Shown one piece after another: positions 46,276 to 56,070 of a stretch of DNA of 64,000 nucleotides. The notes under the pieces were generated by a model, which had not been told where the DNA came from, searched no databases, and worked only from the letters and a program-made list of their open reading frames with translations. A program made the position numbers and the translations under genes. Source of the stretch: JAFEDN01 sp963697455. GTDB lineage: Bacteria; Pseudomonadota; Gammaproteobacteria; Coxiellales; Coxiellaceae. Positions within the stretch are counted from its first letter, which is position 1; every line of letters begins with the position of its first letter. The stretch is taken from positions 60,183-124,182 of the forward strand of contig CAVOOI010000024.1 of the NCBI GenBank assembly GCA_963697455.1, given 5' to 3'.

Positions 46276-46452
46276 CAATTGGACTTGCTCAAAAATCGGG
46301 GCATGGCTGTCGATGATAATTCAACCGCTTTAAGCATCCTATCAAAGGTTAGTTATTACCGCCTCAGCGCTTATTGGTACCCTTTTCGGCAAAGGATAAA
46401 AATAGAGAAAGAGTCAAGCAAATTTGAAACCACCTCCACCTTTGGAAAATGA
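46276..46452 (+). pseudogene. Abi_2 (AbiD/AbiF) abortive-infection protein, N-terminal fragment
   Basis: The open stretch encodes QLDLLKNRGMAVDD, ALSILSKVSYYRLSAYWYPF and FETTSTFGK, then stops. This follows the N-terminal signature of Abi_2 proteins (L-KNRG, YYRLSGYWYPFR). A normal protein is about 300 residues, so over 80 percent is missing and no start codon is in place. It was a phage-defence toxin gene, truncated by the junction with the RND fragment. Confidence 0.7.
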
Positions 46453-46493
46453 TAGGGTTTTCGCTAGCAGCATAAAGTGCCAATGTCATGCCC

Positions 46494-46558
46494 ACGCCGA
46501 TTACTAAGCCGATGTTAAAACGACTGACGGCGTCGGGGCTGCCGGCGGACAACCGATC
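46494..46558 (-). pseudogene. Fragment of an RND efflux permease gene
   Basis: About 21 codons read DRLSAGSPDAVSRFNIGLVI and GVGMT, the pattern of the region before the last helices of RND multidrug-efflux pumps (SRFNIGLVI-GM). It abuts the Abi_2 fragment in the opposite orientation. It is a tiny relic, not a gene. Confidence 0.4.
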
Positions 46559-46622
46559 GTGGACATTTTTAATTTAATCGTGTAAGATTCAATGAGATAT
46601 AAGAATGTAATAGGTGAAAAAA

Positions 46623-48173
46623 ATGAAACAAACGGAAAAAGCTAAATCTTCTACAAATCTACCACTCCCAGATGGGTTTTATGAAATTTTACCTTCTTCA
46701 TCGTTCCCAAATGGCTTGCCAATCAGTGACAAGCCCCCTACACTCGATGGAAAAATTGAAGTAAAAAATATATTATCTGCGCAAGTGTGGGAAGAAAAAT
46801 TCAAGCGAAAATGGCATGACGGACTCATTGGCAAAACATCAGAATTAAAAGAATTCGATAAGCTGGTAAGTGATTATAAAGATCAGCCCCTTACATTTAC
46901 TTCTCAAGATTTTCTAAAATTGGCACAAGTTTTTTATAGCAAAATTGCAATCTGTAAAATAGATAATGACATAAGATGGGGGCTCTTTGTGCGCCCTGGC
47001 CAAGTGTTAAAAAAAGGTTCACTTTTACTATACAGTGGCATCTTAGATTTCAGTTTAAATGGGCTCAAAAATAACTCTCATGCTTTGGCGGTGCCTAATA
47101 AATTAAATAAGTGTATTGCTTTAGTTGATCCAACTCGATATGGATATGGTGGTCTATGCGATCTCTCTAACCATGGATTTACCAAAAAACAGCTGGAAAC
47201 TTTTTTTATTTTTAAAAATCCCAATGTCTTAGAAACAATAGCCACATCAAATTTGCAATTAGTGGGTGGGTATTATAATGGCTTACCTGTATATTTTCTT
47301 GAAGTGAACGAGGATATTTTGCCAGGCCAACAGTTACTTTGGCATTATTCACCTCCATCTGAATTTCTTGATCAGAATGGGAATCTCAAAAAACCAATGC
47401 AGTTGTTTGGTAAAAACGGACAAGCTATTGCTTCTGATCAATATACATTCAACTATTGCCAAATAGTCGTACGATCAACCATAAATGCAGAGTCTGATTT
47501 TTCCTGTCTTTCTCTACCCCGTTGGCAGATTGAATACCTTGCATTCCAGGACATTTTTCACAGCTTAGAAGAGGGAGAATATTTTAGTATAAAGAGTGAT
47601 CCCTTAGGATATAAAGTCCCTCGCAAATTGATTAAAGAAACACTAGAGAAAAATCCTGAGGATGTATCATTCTTTTTCGCAGCTCCAGATCAAAAAAATG
47701 TAATTCAAAGTTCCACTAGTAAAGGAATAATAGCGAATGAATTTATAAATAGTTTTAATATTAGTGAAACTATAAGAGTGTGGTTAAATATATTACTGCC
47801 TTCTCCAGATGAAAAAAAGGACCATTGGAGGACCCACACTAACAACAGCAAAGAAAAGATCGCTTTGACTACTGTAAAAGATTTAGCAACATGTGAAGCA
47901 TATTACCAACATTTACAAAAAATTCCTAATATGAAGGAAAAAATTGTAAAATATGAAAACCAATTAATGGTCGGCTTGATAGTAGATAGATGGTGGTCCT
48001 TATATTGTCAAGTGCCTATATTACCCTTGCCGAAAATTGATACATCCACAATTAGTTCTCTGGTGACTTTATCGATTACGACTGCTCCGAAAAACAAACC
48101 ACCTGAAGCAGAAAAAAACAAAAAGTTGCTGATGTATAAAGAAAGGCGGCTTAGTCAACCACAAAATAAATAA
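46623..48173 (+). CDS. SET-domain protein
   Basis: This ~516-residue protein has a SET-like domain at about residues 115-245: GLFVRPGQVLKKGSLLLYSG at the start, YGGLCDLSNHGF in the middle, and EVNEDILPGQQLLWHYS, the typical I-PGEELL-YDY end of SET domains. SET proteins methylate lysines; intracellular bacteria use some against host histones. The canonical NH-S motif is altered to LSNHGF, so activity is uncertain. The C-terminal half is unrecognised. The ATG at 46623 fits the AGG element at 46610 better than the GTG at 46614. It precedes the giant AAA+ gene. Confidence 0.7.
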   Translation: MKQTEKAKSSTNLPLPDGFYEILPSSSFPNGLPISDKPPTLDGKIEVKNILSAQVWEEKFKRKWHDGLIGKTSELKEFDKLVSDYKDQPLTFTSQDFLKLAQVFYSKIAICKIDNDIRWGLFVRPGQVLKKGSLLLYSGILDFSLNGLKNNSHALAVPNKLNKCIALVDPTRYGYGGLCDLSNHGFTKKQLETFFIFKNPNVLETIATSNLQLVGGYYNGLPVYFLEVNEDILPGQQLLWHYSPPSEFLDQNGNLKKPMQLFGKNGQAIASDQYTFNYCQIVVRSTINAESDFSCLSLPRWQIEYLAFQDIFHSLEEGEYFSIKSDPLGYKVPRKLIKETLEKNPEDVSFFFAAPDQKNVIQSSTSKGIIANEFINSFNISETIRVWLNILLPSPDEKKDHWRTHTNNSKEKIALTTVKDLATCEAYYQHLQKIPNMKEKIVKYENQLMVGLIVDRWWSLYCQVPILPLPKIDTSTISSLVTLSITTAPKNKPPEAEKNKKLLMYKERRLSQPQNK

Positions 48174-48579
48174 TAAAATTAAGGTATAGGGGGAGCCCGC
48201 AGATGAGTTGTGGTACTTTGATCATGGCTGGCCATTTATTAAGGGGTGAATGGCGAGCCTTAAACGTCCATCCCAGTCAACCAATATCACGACAGTCAAC
48301 GCCCTCAATACGCTTTATTTCGATATGGCTTAGATTGGCTTCAGGAATTACTCTTTCATCCCAAATCAAGACGTACAGATTGAAAAATCTCTCTTCTATT
48401 TTTCTGTAAAACTCCTTCTTTTCCTCGGGATAGGAGCATTTTATGATTTTTTGTACTTTACAGAGATTTTTGACCCGCAGCCAACGGGTTTTAATAATTC
48501 ATTAAGCTTTATAATAGATAATATATGCATAGCATTAATCAAGCCATATGTACAAAATGTACACAATAATTGAGAAATT
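48174..48579 (+). other. Gap with a decayed reading frame
   Basis: One plus-strand frame reads GEPADELWYFDHGWPFIKG, a stop, then MASLKRPSQSTNITTVNALN, another stop, and a hydrophobic stretch FYFSVKLLLFLGIGAFYDFL. It looks like a decayed coding sequence, perhaps of a membrane protein; I do not recognise the family. The last ~60 bases are AT-rich and probably hold the promoter of the 2123-residue gene. Confidence 0.4.
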
Positions 48580-51500
48580 ATGAGTAAAACTTCGATTCTT
48601 AAGTCACAAATTGAATTATACACATCGCTTCCTAGCGAACCAAGCGCTGCAATCGAGCAAATTTTGTGGACCAAAACTGCTTGTGTCTTTTGTGATATTG
48701 CGCATCGCTCAGGTTTGACAAATTTATTAATGCAAAAAGCTGCCGAAGAAAAACGTGAAGTTTGTATTTTAGATGCTGCTATCCCTCAGGACATGACCAG
48801 ACTTATGGTTTCCAGCTCCTTGGATATCAGCACGGGAAAACTACAATTAACGCTCGGCCAATTAAAAAAATGCTTAATCGAAGGTGGATTACTCATCATT
48901 TGGAATCCTGATGCCTCTAAAAGTGCTACTCTAGAACAATTAAACGGCATTCTCGAAGGACAGCCTTTACCAAACTTTAATGAAGATAAAATGGAAGCGC
49001 TATCTTCCAATTTAAAAATTATTGCTTTTCTAGAAAAAAATAGCAATAGTTTAAATCTGAGCTCAATCACGCCTACTTTTCGCGATCGATTTGAACAAAT
49101 CCGCATAGTTCCTGAAGATTTTACTTTAGCTCCTTTTCCAGTTTTTACCCCTAACAGTGAATTTAATGAAAAATTATTGACTGTGGAGTTAGACTGTCGC
49201 AATCGTTCCGCAGATAAACTCCGAAATTGGCTTCATAAACGGATGATGGATGAAAATGGTAGATTCAACTTAAGGATTTCTAAATTAGCTCAGCAAATGA
49301 CGTCCAACTCTGGAGTTTTACAGATCCGTTTAAAGAATCTTAATATCACTGATCAAGAAGTAGAGCAATTTTTTCGTGAATGGCATTTTAATCCTATTCC
49401 TTTTAAAATTGACGGTATTACTTATGACTTCACCCGAGTAAAATTTTTTATAGATCCACCTTTAACCTTACAAGAATTAAAAAAACAAACTCAAAGCAAA
49501 AAATTACAAAAAGTAACTCCTGAACAAATCGGGGAATTACGAAAAAAAGGTGACGTTTTTTATCTCAACGAATCAACGATTTCTAAGTTGGGAAAATTAG
49601 TTTACAGTAAAAAAAACACCGATGAAGATAAATATTCATGGCGCATAAAGAAAGGCGGTTATTTTGAATTTTTTGATCAGCAGCAGAAAAATATCCATTT
49701 TTTAGTGATTGATATTCTATCTCCAGAATCTTGGCATTATTTAATCCATCATAAAAAAATTGAAAGTATATCAGTAGTAAACTCTGTTTTTATTCCTGAG
49801 CCTTGGAAAAATTTATTTGTCGATACTAATTTAGATAATTCTTTTCCTGTTTACTCAAAATCGACCAGAAACACTCCTTGGGTAAAATTATGGTTAGTTA
49901 AGCAAGAAGAACAATGGATGGCAAGCATAAGCGTAAAAGATGAAGAAACTATAATTTTGAATACCGCAAATGATACTAATCACAATCTGATTATAGATTA
50001 CGATTCCAAACTTCAGTCTAAGAATGGCCAATTATTAGAACTGGTTAAAAAAGGAAATCGGGTTGTTATTACAGGTGAGACTCTATTGCGAAAATTTCCG
50101 AACCTTTTTAATGAATCTAGCCTAGCTGAATTTAACGGCAATATTATCGAACTTTTTAAAACCCAGGGAGAAATCATTTTATTGCTGGACCCTCTGTTTC
50201 TTAACCAATATCCCTGGCTAACCCATCTGCCAAGATTAGAGATTGAATACAAACCAATTCCTCCATCGAAAAAAAAATACGAAGGCTATCATGGTATTAA
50301 ACAAGCGTTTATTGATGGACATCCTCTCGTTTTAGCGGAAGGCCCTAAAGCCAGTGGTAAGTCGTTTTCATTAACTCGTATGGTTAAAGAAGGGTTTGCT
50401 CACGTTTTTAAATATACATTAACTCCCTCTACCAGTTTCAATCAGTTAAAAAAATTGATTCATGATTGGGCACAACCTAATGCCTCAGATAATTATCGAT
50501 ATCGAATTTTAGCATTCGATGAAATTAACTTAGCAAAACCAGAAGTACTATTATGGTTACAATCAATCATCACTACTCCAGGACATATGATTTTACCTGA
50601 TGGTGAAGTGATTAGATTGAATGATAAACATTGCCTGCTTGGACTGATGAATGCAACTCAACAAACTGTGGGGAGACATGAACACTCAGTCTTAAAATCG
50701 ATGGCGCCCACAGTAAAATTTTCGCCATTAACTTCTGAACAAATTCGCAACGAAGTGATTGTACCCAATTTAAAAAATTATTTTAATGATAATAAAGTTG
50801 AAGAAATTGCTGATTTACTCATGAATTTAACTCAACAAATCGAAAAATTACAACCTGGGCTTCAATTAGACCCTCGCGATCTGTTAGCCATCATTGCTCG
50901 AATGGCCAGCTGGGATTATATACCGGAAGTAAAAATTAGCGAAAAACCTGCTCTATCTATTAATTATAGAGCTTCTTTGAGAAAAGCAATTCTAGAAGTA
51001 GTATCGCCCCAATTATCTTATTCAAAACTAGAACCTTTCAATCATTGGATAAATGTTTTGTTTGCTGATATTAATAATGATTCTTCACCATTTACCAAAA
51101 TATGGGTAGATGATCTATTAAGCGAAAATAAAGAATTGTGGAATATCGAAAGCAGCCGCCAACTCATGTATAGCGTTGCTGATTATTTACAAACTCATGC
51201 TTTTTATGAAAATATACATAAACGAATTATACCTGGGAAAAGTGCTTTATTGATCATCGGCGACACTAATGCCGGCAAATCATTCTTAACAAAATACATG
51301 ACTCAGAAATTTGGTTATCGTTATGGTGAGAATTTTTTTGAATGGACTGCAGGATCTCAAGGTGATTTGTTAGCATTTATTGAAAAAGCCAAAAAAAATG
51401 GTTGGATGGTAATTATCCATGAAATCAACTTATTACCAACTGAAGTGATTGAGGGTGCATTAAACGCTGCTTTAACAGGTGATAGCGACGCCCATCCTGG

Positions 51501-54500
51501 GTTTGGCCTTATCATGACAGCGAATGACTTTAATGAACGTCAAAAACTATCTGAACCATTCTTATCGCGTGTCAAAATTAAGAAAGTTAACAATCCGTCT
51601 CCTGAAGAATTATTAAATTTATATAAAGTTCCTCAAGAAATTCAAGAAACATTATTGGAAGCTTATCAACTCGCTGGCTCTCATGCCAGTATTCGCGGTT
51701 TAATCAATGCGATTAAACATTATCAGGCTGGCATGCATATCCATTTAGCTTGTGCAATGGTTTTTGGTTTATTGCAAGCGGAGAATCCAGGGTCAGAAGG
51801 CATTTTAACTACTACTGAAAGCAAAGAAAAAAATTTAGATTTTCTTAAATTAATTGGTTCAGATCGCTTGATGGTGAGTGTAGAAACTAGCGATCAAGTT
51901 TATGGAAATATTGATATTATGGCAGGTAAGATAAAATTACCTGCTTTACCAATTAGCCCTAATGCAGAAGATTATCAAAAACGGCGTCAGTTAATTCTGC
52001 TGCATAGTTTGCATTTTCAAATTGCGACTGCAATGGGGATCAAACAAGATACTGTAACTAATTTATTACAATCATTACAAGCATTAGCGGCCATGCTTCA
52101 TCTTTATCCAAAAACAGATCAGATATTGATTATGTTCTTGGCTGATTTACACCCTCTCAATTTTATAGCTTATTACCAAATTGAAATTGGAAATTTCGAT
52201 CACTTGTATAAAGAGCAAAATGATATTTTTACAGAACTCACGCAAAATTACCGAAATTTAGGTCATAATATAGCAACCAGTATGGTCTTACTCTGTATCC
52301 GTTGGGCTACAGTCTATCAATTAGCCAAGCAACCTATTCATTGGCGAAGGATAAAATTCTTCTGTGAAAAAGCGCCCGATTGTTTTCCTTATTTGAAAAT
52401 GTTAGGAAAAATTGCCGCATGGATGGAAAAAGAGTCTGTATTATCAACCCAATTGACCAGTTGGATATCTCCTTTAACTTCACCCTTTAAACTCTCATCA
52501 GCAGCTAAAGAAGGTGCGTCAGCAACTTCACCTTTAGTTGAAAAAATTTCTAAATTATTAAAAATACAAGACACTGAATCAAAACAATCCAAAGTACCAT
52601 CGAAGCTATTCAGTCTTTTTTCAAAGAAGACAATGCTTCCACCACCTAAAAAAAAGTATATCCCCTCAGGTGGATCATTTTTAACTAGTAACTCTGCCGA
52701 AATAGCAACTTGCAGTAGCGATGAATCATTTAATATTCCTTTGGAGTGTTATACCCTGCATGATGGAATACCGGTTCTAAAAAATGGTCTAATGGAAAAA
52801 GAGATTATGCCTAGACATTTTTTCCCTGCCCAAAAACCAAAGTCCCCCTTAGAATCTAAAACCTTCATTTTGAAAGCACCATTAAAACATGATGGGAATG
52901 CTATTGAACTTCTAGTTCCCTTAGGTTTTTATCCAATAACCCACGAAAAAAATGTTAAAATCGAATGGCAGGCAGGAAAATTTTACGCTTTCATAGACGG
53001 TGAGGATGAGAAACCATTTGCAAAACCTTTCCGATATCAAGTTATCAAAGGTGATCTAAATTCAGATTCCAAGTTTGAGACTTCTAAAGTTCAGAACAGT
53101 AAATCACTCATTAACGATTTTGAATTACCTACAGAAATACAAGAATATCTCAATGAAATTCCTGAGGATACGACTAATATTAATGAAATAGTATTTTTTG
53201 CTCAAAATCTTGCACTAAAACTGGCTAATAGCTTTTTTTATTTAGATCGTAATAATCCACAATCGCGTTATGAGCTCGAAGAAGCCTATCATAAAAATTT
53301 AGCAGCCGTAGTTTCTTGGTGTATTAAAAAATCTGAAGCCGTTTGTGTGGAAAGTGGAATTATATTATTGAATCTGTTATCCAAAATTCTAACTGAATTT
53401 TCTGTTTCATTATATTTAGTATCGGGAATATGTTGCGAGAACGGTATTATTACCGAAGAAGGTCATGCTTTTGTAGTAATGAAGTTTCGTGATGGTCAGC
53501 AAATTATTCTGGATTCATCTCCTTCGCGTCAACGTAGTGAATACAAAGAGATTAAATCTTCTGAGTTGTCATCATCTAGTTCTTTCCAAACATTACCTGA
53601 AAATCCATTATTACAGTTTTGTTATCCACAATTTTCTAAAGAATTAGAAAAACTAATGTATCCTTTTTACAGATTTTCCTTTGATAATAGTACTACTTAT
53701 GGTCCTGGCCCTGAAGGAGAACTTATTCATGAACGTCAGTTAAGCGGTATCACTGATTTTTTTAAGACTAGCTTATTAGCTCAGAAACGCCAACCACAAA
53801 CTATAATCATTACCTCTATCCCCCAAGAATTACTTTATACATCTGCTAGTTTGTACGAAACCCACAATTGTATGCACTTTTTATTTCAGAAATTTTTTGA
53901 AAGAAATTTTAAATTTTTTATTTTCATTGAAAATGAAAACCAATTCGTTCAAGCAATTAATGCCGATCATTTATTAGATTTACTTTCTTCTCTAAAAACT
54001 CCAAAAATAGAACAATTAGAAGAATTTAAAAAGGCATATCCGTTTCCTATATTAACTGTTGATAGCGATTTATTGAAAAAAACCTTGCAAGATTTTTCTA
54101 AAATATTGATGGGAGTTGTTACTAATAAAACTTATCAAGATTATTTTGAAAGTAAAAAAAATATTTTTTCACAATCTGTTAAGAGTGGCGAAATAAATGA
54201 AATAGAACATACACTTACTATTGAAAATAAAATTTTGAATCAAAATGATATCAATCAGATTATAGTTAATAGGGAGGAAAAATCCAGCGTTTATTTTACT
54301 AGCATTCACTTTGAAAAGTGTAACTTTACTGAAAAATTAAATTTATCTCAATTAAAAGTAAGAGAAATCACATTTTCACTCTGTGAAAATATATGCCCAA
54401 ATTTTGCTACAATACTAGCAGATACCGTACGCTTCAGAAAACAATGTTCTTTCAATGATTGGTCCGAAAAAAATATTGATATACTGATTAATGATTCTAA

Positions 54501-54951
54501 ATCTGAAGTTATTCATTTTGAGGACACATTAGCACCTAAATGCATAACCGTTAAAGCCAGTAGCAAAATACAAGTGATTAATATTATTGAATCTGCTGAT
54601 AAAATACCTCTAGAAAAATTGGTTTTAGAGAGAAATTCAGATGTAATCCATAGACAAATAAATTTACTAATTTTATACTCTTCTGTATTTCAACCTTATG
54701 CTCACCTAAACGAAGAAAAAATTATCAAAAAATTTGAATTGAATTTTCATAGTACTATAATACAGCAAGTTGTTTTAATATTGGATACTGAAGATCCACA
54801 AATTTGCAAAGCTGTTAATTATTTGAAAATGTTTCCAAATACGCTCTTCCCTTATTTGAATAGAGAACTTATAATTCTGAATGTTAAAGAATCAATCCAA
54901 CACTTTATTTTAAATCCACTTGGCGAAACATCTAATCCTTCTTTATCCTAA
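48580..54951 (+). CDS. Giant tandem AAA+ ATPase with transglutaminase-like domain
   Basis: This 2123-residue protein has three recognisable parts. AAA module 1 (about residues 575-790): Walker A GPKASGKS with K594, Walker B AFDEIN with D647/E648. AAA module 2 (about 880-1050): Walker A GDTNAGKS with K900, Walker B IIHEIN where histidine replaces the aspartate. Such paired AAA modules resemble the dynein/midasin (AAA_5) group. Residues ~1560-1660 look like a transglutaminase-like fold with C1589 (AVCVESG), H1629 (GHAFVVM) and D1645 (ILDSSP), the classic Cys-His-Asp spacing. The N-terminal ~560 and C-terminal ~400 residues are unrecognised. It may remodel or modify proteins; the target is unknown. 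Confidence 0.75.
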   Translation: MSKTSILKSQIELYTSLPSEPSAAIEQILWTKTACVFCDIAHRSGLTNLLMQKAAEEKREVCILDAAIPQDMTRLMVSSSLDISTGKLQLTLGQLKKCLIEGGLLIIWNPDASKSATLEQLNGILEGQPLPNFNEDKMEALSSNLKIIAFLEKNSNSLNLSSITPTFRDRFEQIRIVPEDFTLAPFPVFTPNSEFNEKLLTVELDCRNRSADKLRNWLHKRMMDENGRFNLRISKLAQQMTSNSGVLQIRLKNLNITDQEVEQFFREWHFNPIPFKIDGITYDFTRVKFFIDPPLTLQELKKQTQSKKLQKVTPEQIGELRKKGDVFYLNESTISKLGKLVYSKKNTDEDKYSWRIKKGGYFEFFDQQQKNIHFLVIDILSPESWHYLIHHKKIESISVVNSVFIPEPWKNLFVDTNLDNSFPVYSKSTRNTPWVKLWLVKQEEQWMASISVKDEETIILNTANDTNHNLIIDYDSKLQSKNGQLLELVKKGNRVVITGETLLRKFPNLFNESSLAEFNGNIIELFKTQGEIILLLDPLFLNQYPWLTHLPRLEIEYKPIPPSKKKYEGYHGIKQAFIDGHPLVLAEGPKASGKSFSLTRMVKEGFAHVFKYTLTPSTSFNQLKKLIHDWAQPNASDNYRYRILAFDEINLAKPEVLLWLQSIITTPGHMILPDGEVIRLNDKHCLLGLMNATQQTVGRHEHSVLKSMAPTVKFSPLTSEQIRNEVIVPNLKNYFNDNKVEEIADLLMNLTQQIEKLQPGLQLDPRDLLAIIARMASWDYIPEVKISEKPALSINYRASLRKAILEVVSPQLSYSKLEPFNHWINVLFADINNDSSPFTKIWVDDLLSENKELWNIESSRQLMYSVADYLQTHAFYENIHKRIIPGKSALLIIGDTNAGKSFLTKYMTQKFGYRYGENFFEWTAGSQGDLLAFIEKAKKNGWMVIIHEINLLPTEVIEGALNAALTGDSDAHPGFGLIMTANDFNERQKLSEPFLSRVKIKKVNNPSPEELLNLYKVPQEIQETLLEAYQLAGSHASIRGLINAIKHYQAGMHIHLACAMVFGLLQAENPGSEGILTTTESKEKNLDFLKLIGSDRLMVSVETSDQVYGNIDIMAGKIKLPALPISPNAEDYQKRRQLILLHSLHFQIATAMGIKQDTVTNLLQSLQALAAMLHLYPKTDQILIMFLADLHPLNFIAYYQIEIGNFDHLYKEQNDIFTELTQNYRNLGHNIATSMVLLCIRWATVYQLAKQPIHWRRIKFFCEKAPDCFPYLKMLGKIAAWMEKESVLSTQLTSWISPLTSPFKLSSAAKEGASATSPLVEKISKLLKIQDTESKQSKVPSKLFSLFSKKTMLPPPKKKYIPSGGSFLTSNSAEIATCSSDESFNIPLECYTLHDGIPVLKNGLMEKEIMPRHFFPAQKPKSPLESKTFILKAPLKHDGNAIELLVPLGFYPITHEKNVKIEWQAGKFYAFIDGEDEKPFAKPFRYQVIKGDLNSDSKFETSKVQNSKSLINDFELPTEIQEYLNEIPEDTTNINEIVFFAQNLALKLANSFFYLDRNNPQSRYELEEAYHKNLAAVVSWCIKKSEAVCVESGIILLNLLSKILTEFSVSLYLVSGICCENGIITEEGHAFVVMKFRDGQQIILDSSPSRQRSEYKEIKSSELSSSSSFQTLPENPLLQFCYPQFSKELEKLMYPFYRFSFDNSTTYGPGPEGELIHERQLSGITDFFKTSLLAQKRQPQTIIITSIPQELLYTSASLYETHNCMHFLFQKFFERNFKFFIFIENENQFVQAINADHLLDLLSSLKTPKIEQLEEFKKAYPFPILTVDSDLLKKTLQDFSKILMGVVTNKTYQDYFESKKNIFSQSVKSGEINEIEHTLTIENKILNQNDINQIIVNREEKSSVYFTSIHFEKCNFTEKLNLSQLKVREITFSLCENICPNFATILADTVRFRKQCSFNDWSEKNIDILINDSKSEVIHFEDTLAPKCITVKASSKIQVINIIESADKIPLEKLVLERNSDVIHRQINLLILYSSVFQPYAHLNEEKIIKKFELNFHSTIIQQVVLILDTEDPQICKAVNYLKMFPNTLFPYLNRELIILNVKESIQHFILNPLGETSNPSLS

Positions 54952-55068
54952 ATATTGGAATCACTCAGGACGTGGTAAATCGATATGAGTACTTCATTAA
55001 AGCGCCCCCTAATTTGGGAAAGAGCCTTAAATGTCCCCCCGGGAATGGGGAAGAGGCATTATTAGATA

Positions 55069-55118
55069 TTATTTTTTGGGCCGGGCGAGATTCGAACTCG
55101 CGACCAACGGATTAAAAG
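55069..55118 (-). other. tRNA-Lys(UUU) 3' half, att-like copy 1
   Basis: On the minus strand this reads CTTTTAATCCGTTGGTCG, then the T arm GCGAG-TTCGAAT-CTCGC and acceptor CGGCCCA. It is the anticodon-loop-to-3' end of tRNA-Lys(UUU), followed by a T-rich tail. The 5' half is absent, so it is not a functional tRNA. The same 50 bases recur at 57919-57968. Integrases commonly duplicate tRNA 3' ends, so these are probable attachment-site remnants. Confidence 0.85.
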
Positions 55119-55270
55119 GCAAGAATTTCACTAAATCAAACACCTAACGATTCATTAACTTGATGATTTATCAGTAATATTTACTGGTTAATTTTAAAAT
55201 AAATCAGGTTGCCCGCTAGTAAAAAGCCTAGTTGCAGCTTATCTTGGCATCTGACACCGTTGTCCGCTGG

Positions 55271-56053
55271 TCAAATTATCCCTAACTTATTCGTAATATT
55301 CGAAAAACAATTCTCTATTAATACAGAAAATTCGTCAAGAGTAGCTTCATCAGCTCCTCCGCCTAATACCACGGTTGCAGCGGCAGAACAAATAATTTTT
55401 TGTCGATCGATGGTAAGTTTTGATATATTATAATCATTTACCTTTAATACGTGGTGTGCCCGATCTATTGTCAAAATAACCTTGTTGTAAATTTCTTCAT
55501 TATAAGTTTTTCTAATATATTGTTTTTCAAGAGGATCATATTTAATAATTTGTTCTATAGTTCTACGATGGTTCTCAACTATTTTCTGGAAATGTTTTTC
55601 CCAATCTTTATCAAAAAAAGGGGCTCTGTAATTGAGAATAGACTCTTTTAGAAATGCCAGCGCTTCTAAAAGAGAGGGCAGGGTTAATAAATTATCATTA
55701 ATTTTTCCCATATTAGCATGAGCAGTCTCTTCAGCAATTTTCTTCCATTCTAGTAATTGTGTCTTAGAATAGTTTTTATCGTCGTTATCTATTTGTGTTC
55801 CATGATTACGACACATCCAAATTCCATTATTAATAGAACAACGTTCTTCTTTATTCATTTCCAGATCATATCTAGGTCCTCCAGGAGAAGCTGCACATAT
55901 ATGTGAAGCGACTCCTATACATTGTCCTTTCTCAGGATCCCCCTCTTTCGGGCCTGCGGTTGATACACCACAACAGGGAAAAGAACAACGCCATCCAGCA
56001 CGCTTTGCTAACTCTAGCTTGATTTTTTCTGAAAAATCATGTCTATTTTTCAT
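55271..56053 (-). CDS. HNH-type protein, probable defence nuclease
   Basis: This 260-residue protein has in its first ~95 residues an HNH-like zinc/nuclease module: RCSFPCC (C23, C27, C28), VASHICAASPGGPRYD (H51), and NNGIWMCRNHGTQID (C81, H84). This arrangement (ASHI-AA-PGGPRYD...NGIW-C--H---ID) is seen in uncharacterised HNH proteins, often in defence islands. The C-terminal ~150 residues are helical and unrecognised, perhaps a sensor. It is inside the tRNA-Lys-flanked island, 17 bases downstream of the AbiEii toxin gene on the same strand. Confidence 0.75.
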   Translation of the reverse strand: MKNRHDFSEKIKLELAKRAGWRCSFPCCGVSTAGPKEGDPEKGQCIGVASHICAASPGGPRYDLEMNKEERCSINNGIWMCRNHGTQIDNDDKNYSKTQLLEWKKIAEETAHANMGKINDNLLTLPSLLEALAFLKESILNYRAPFFDKDWEKHFQKIVENHRRTIEQIIKYDPLEKQYIRKTYNEEIYNKVILTIDRAHHVLKVNDYNISKLTIDRQKIICSAAATVVLGGGADEATLDEFSVLIENCFSNITNKLGII

Positions 56054-56070
56054 TATAATTCCAGTAGTTT

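Noticed and set aside
46364..46552. Minus-strand 62-codon frame as a gene
   Set aside because: Only part resembles an RND pump; the rest is antisense to the Abi_2 fragment. Treated as a relic.
55209..55651. Plus-strand frames over the HNH gene
   Set aside because: They are antisense shadows of a gene with clear HNH motifs.
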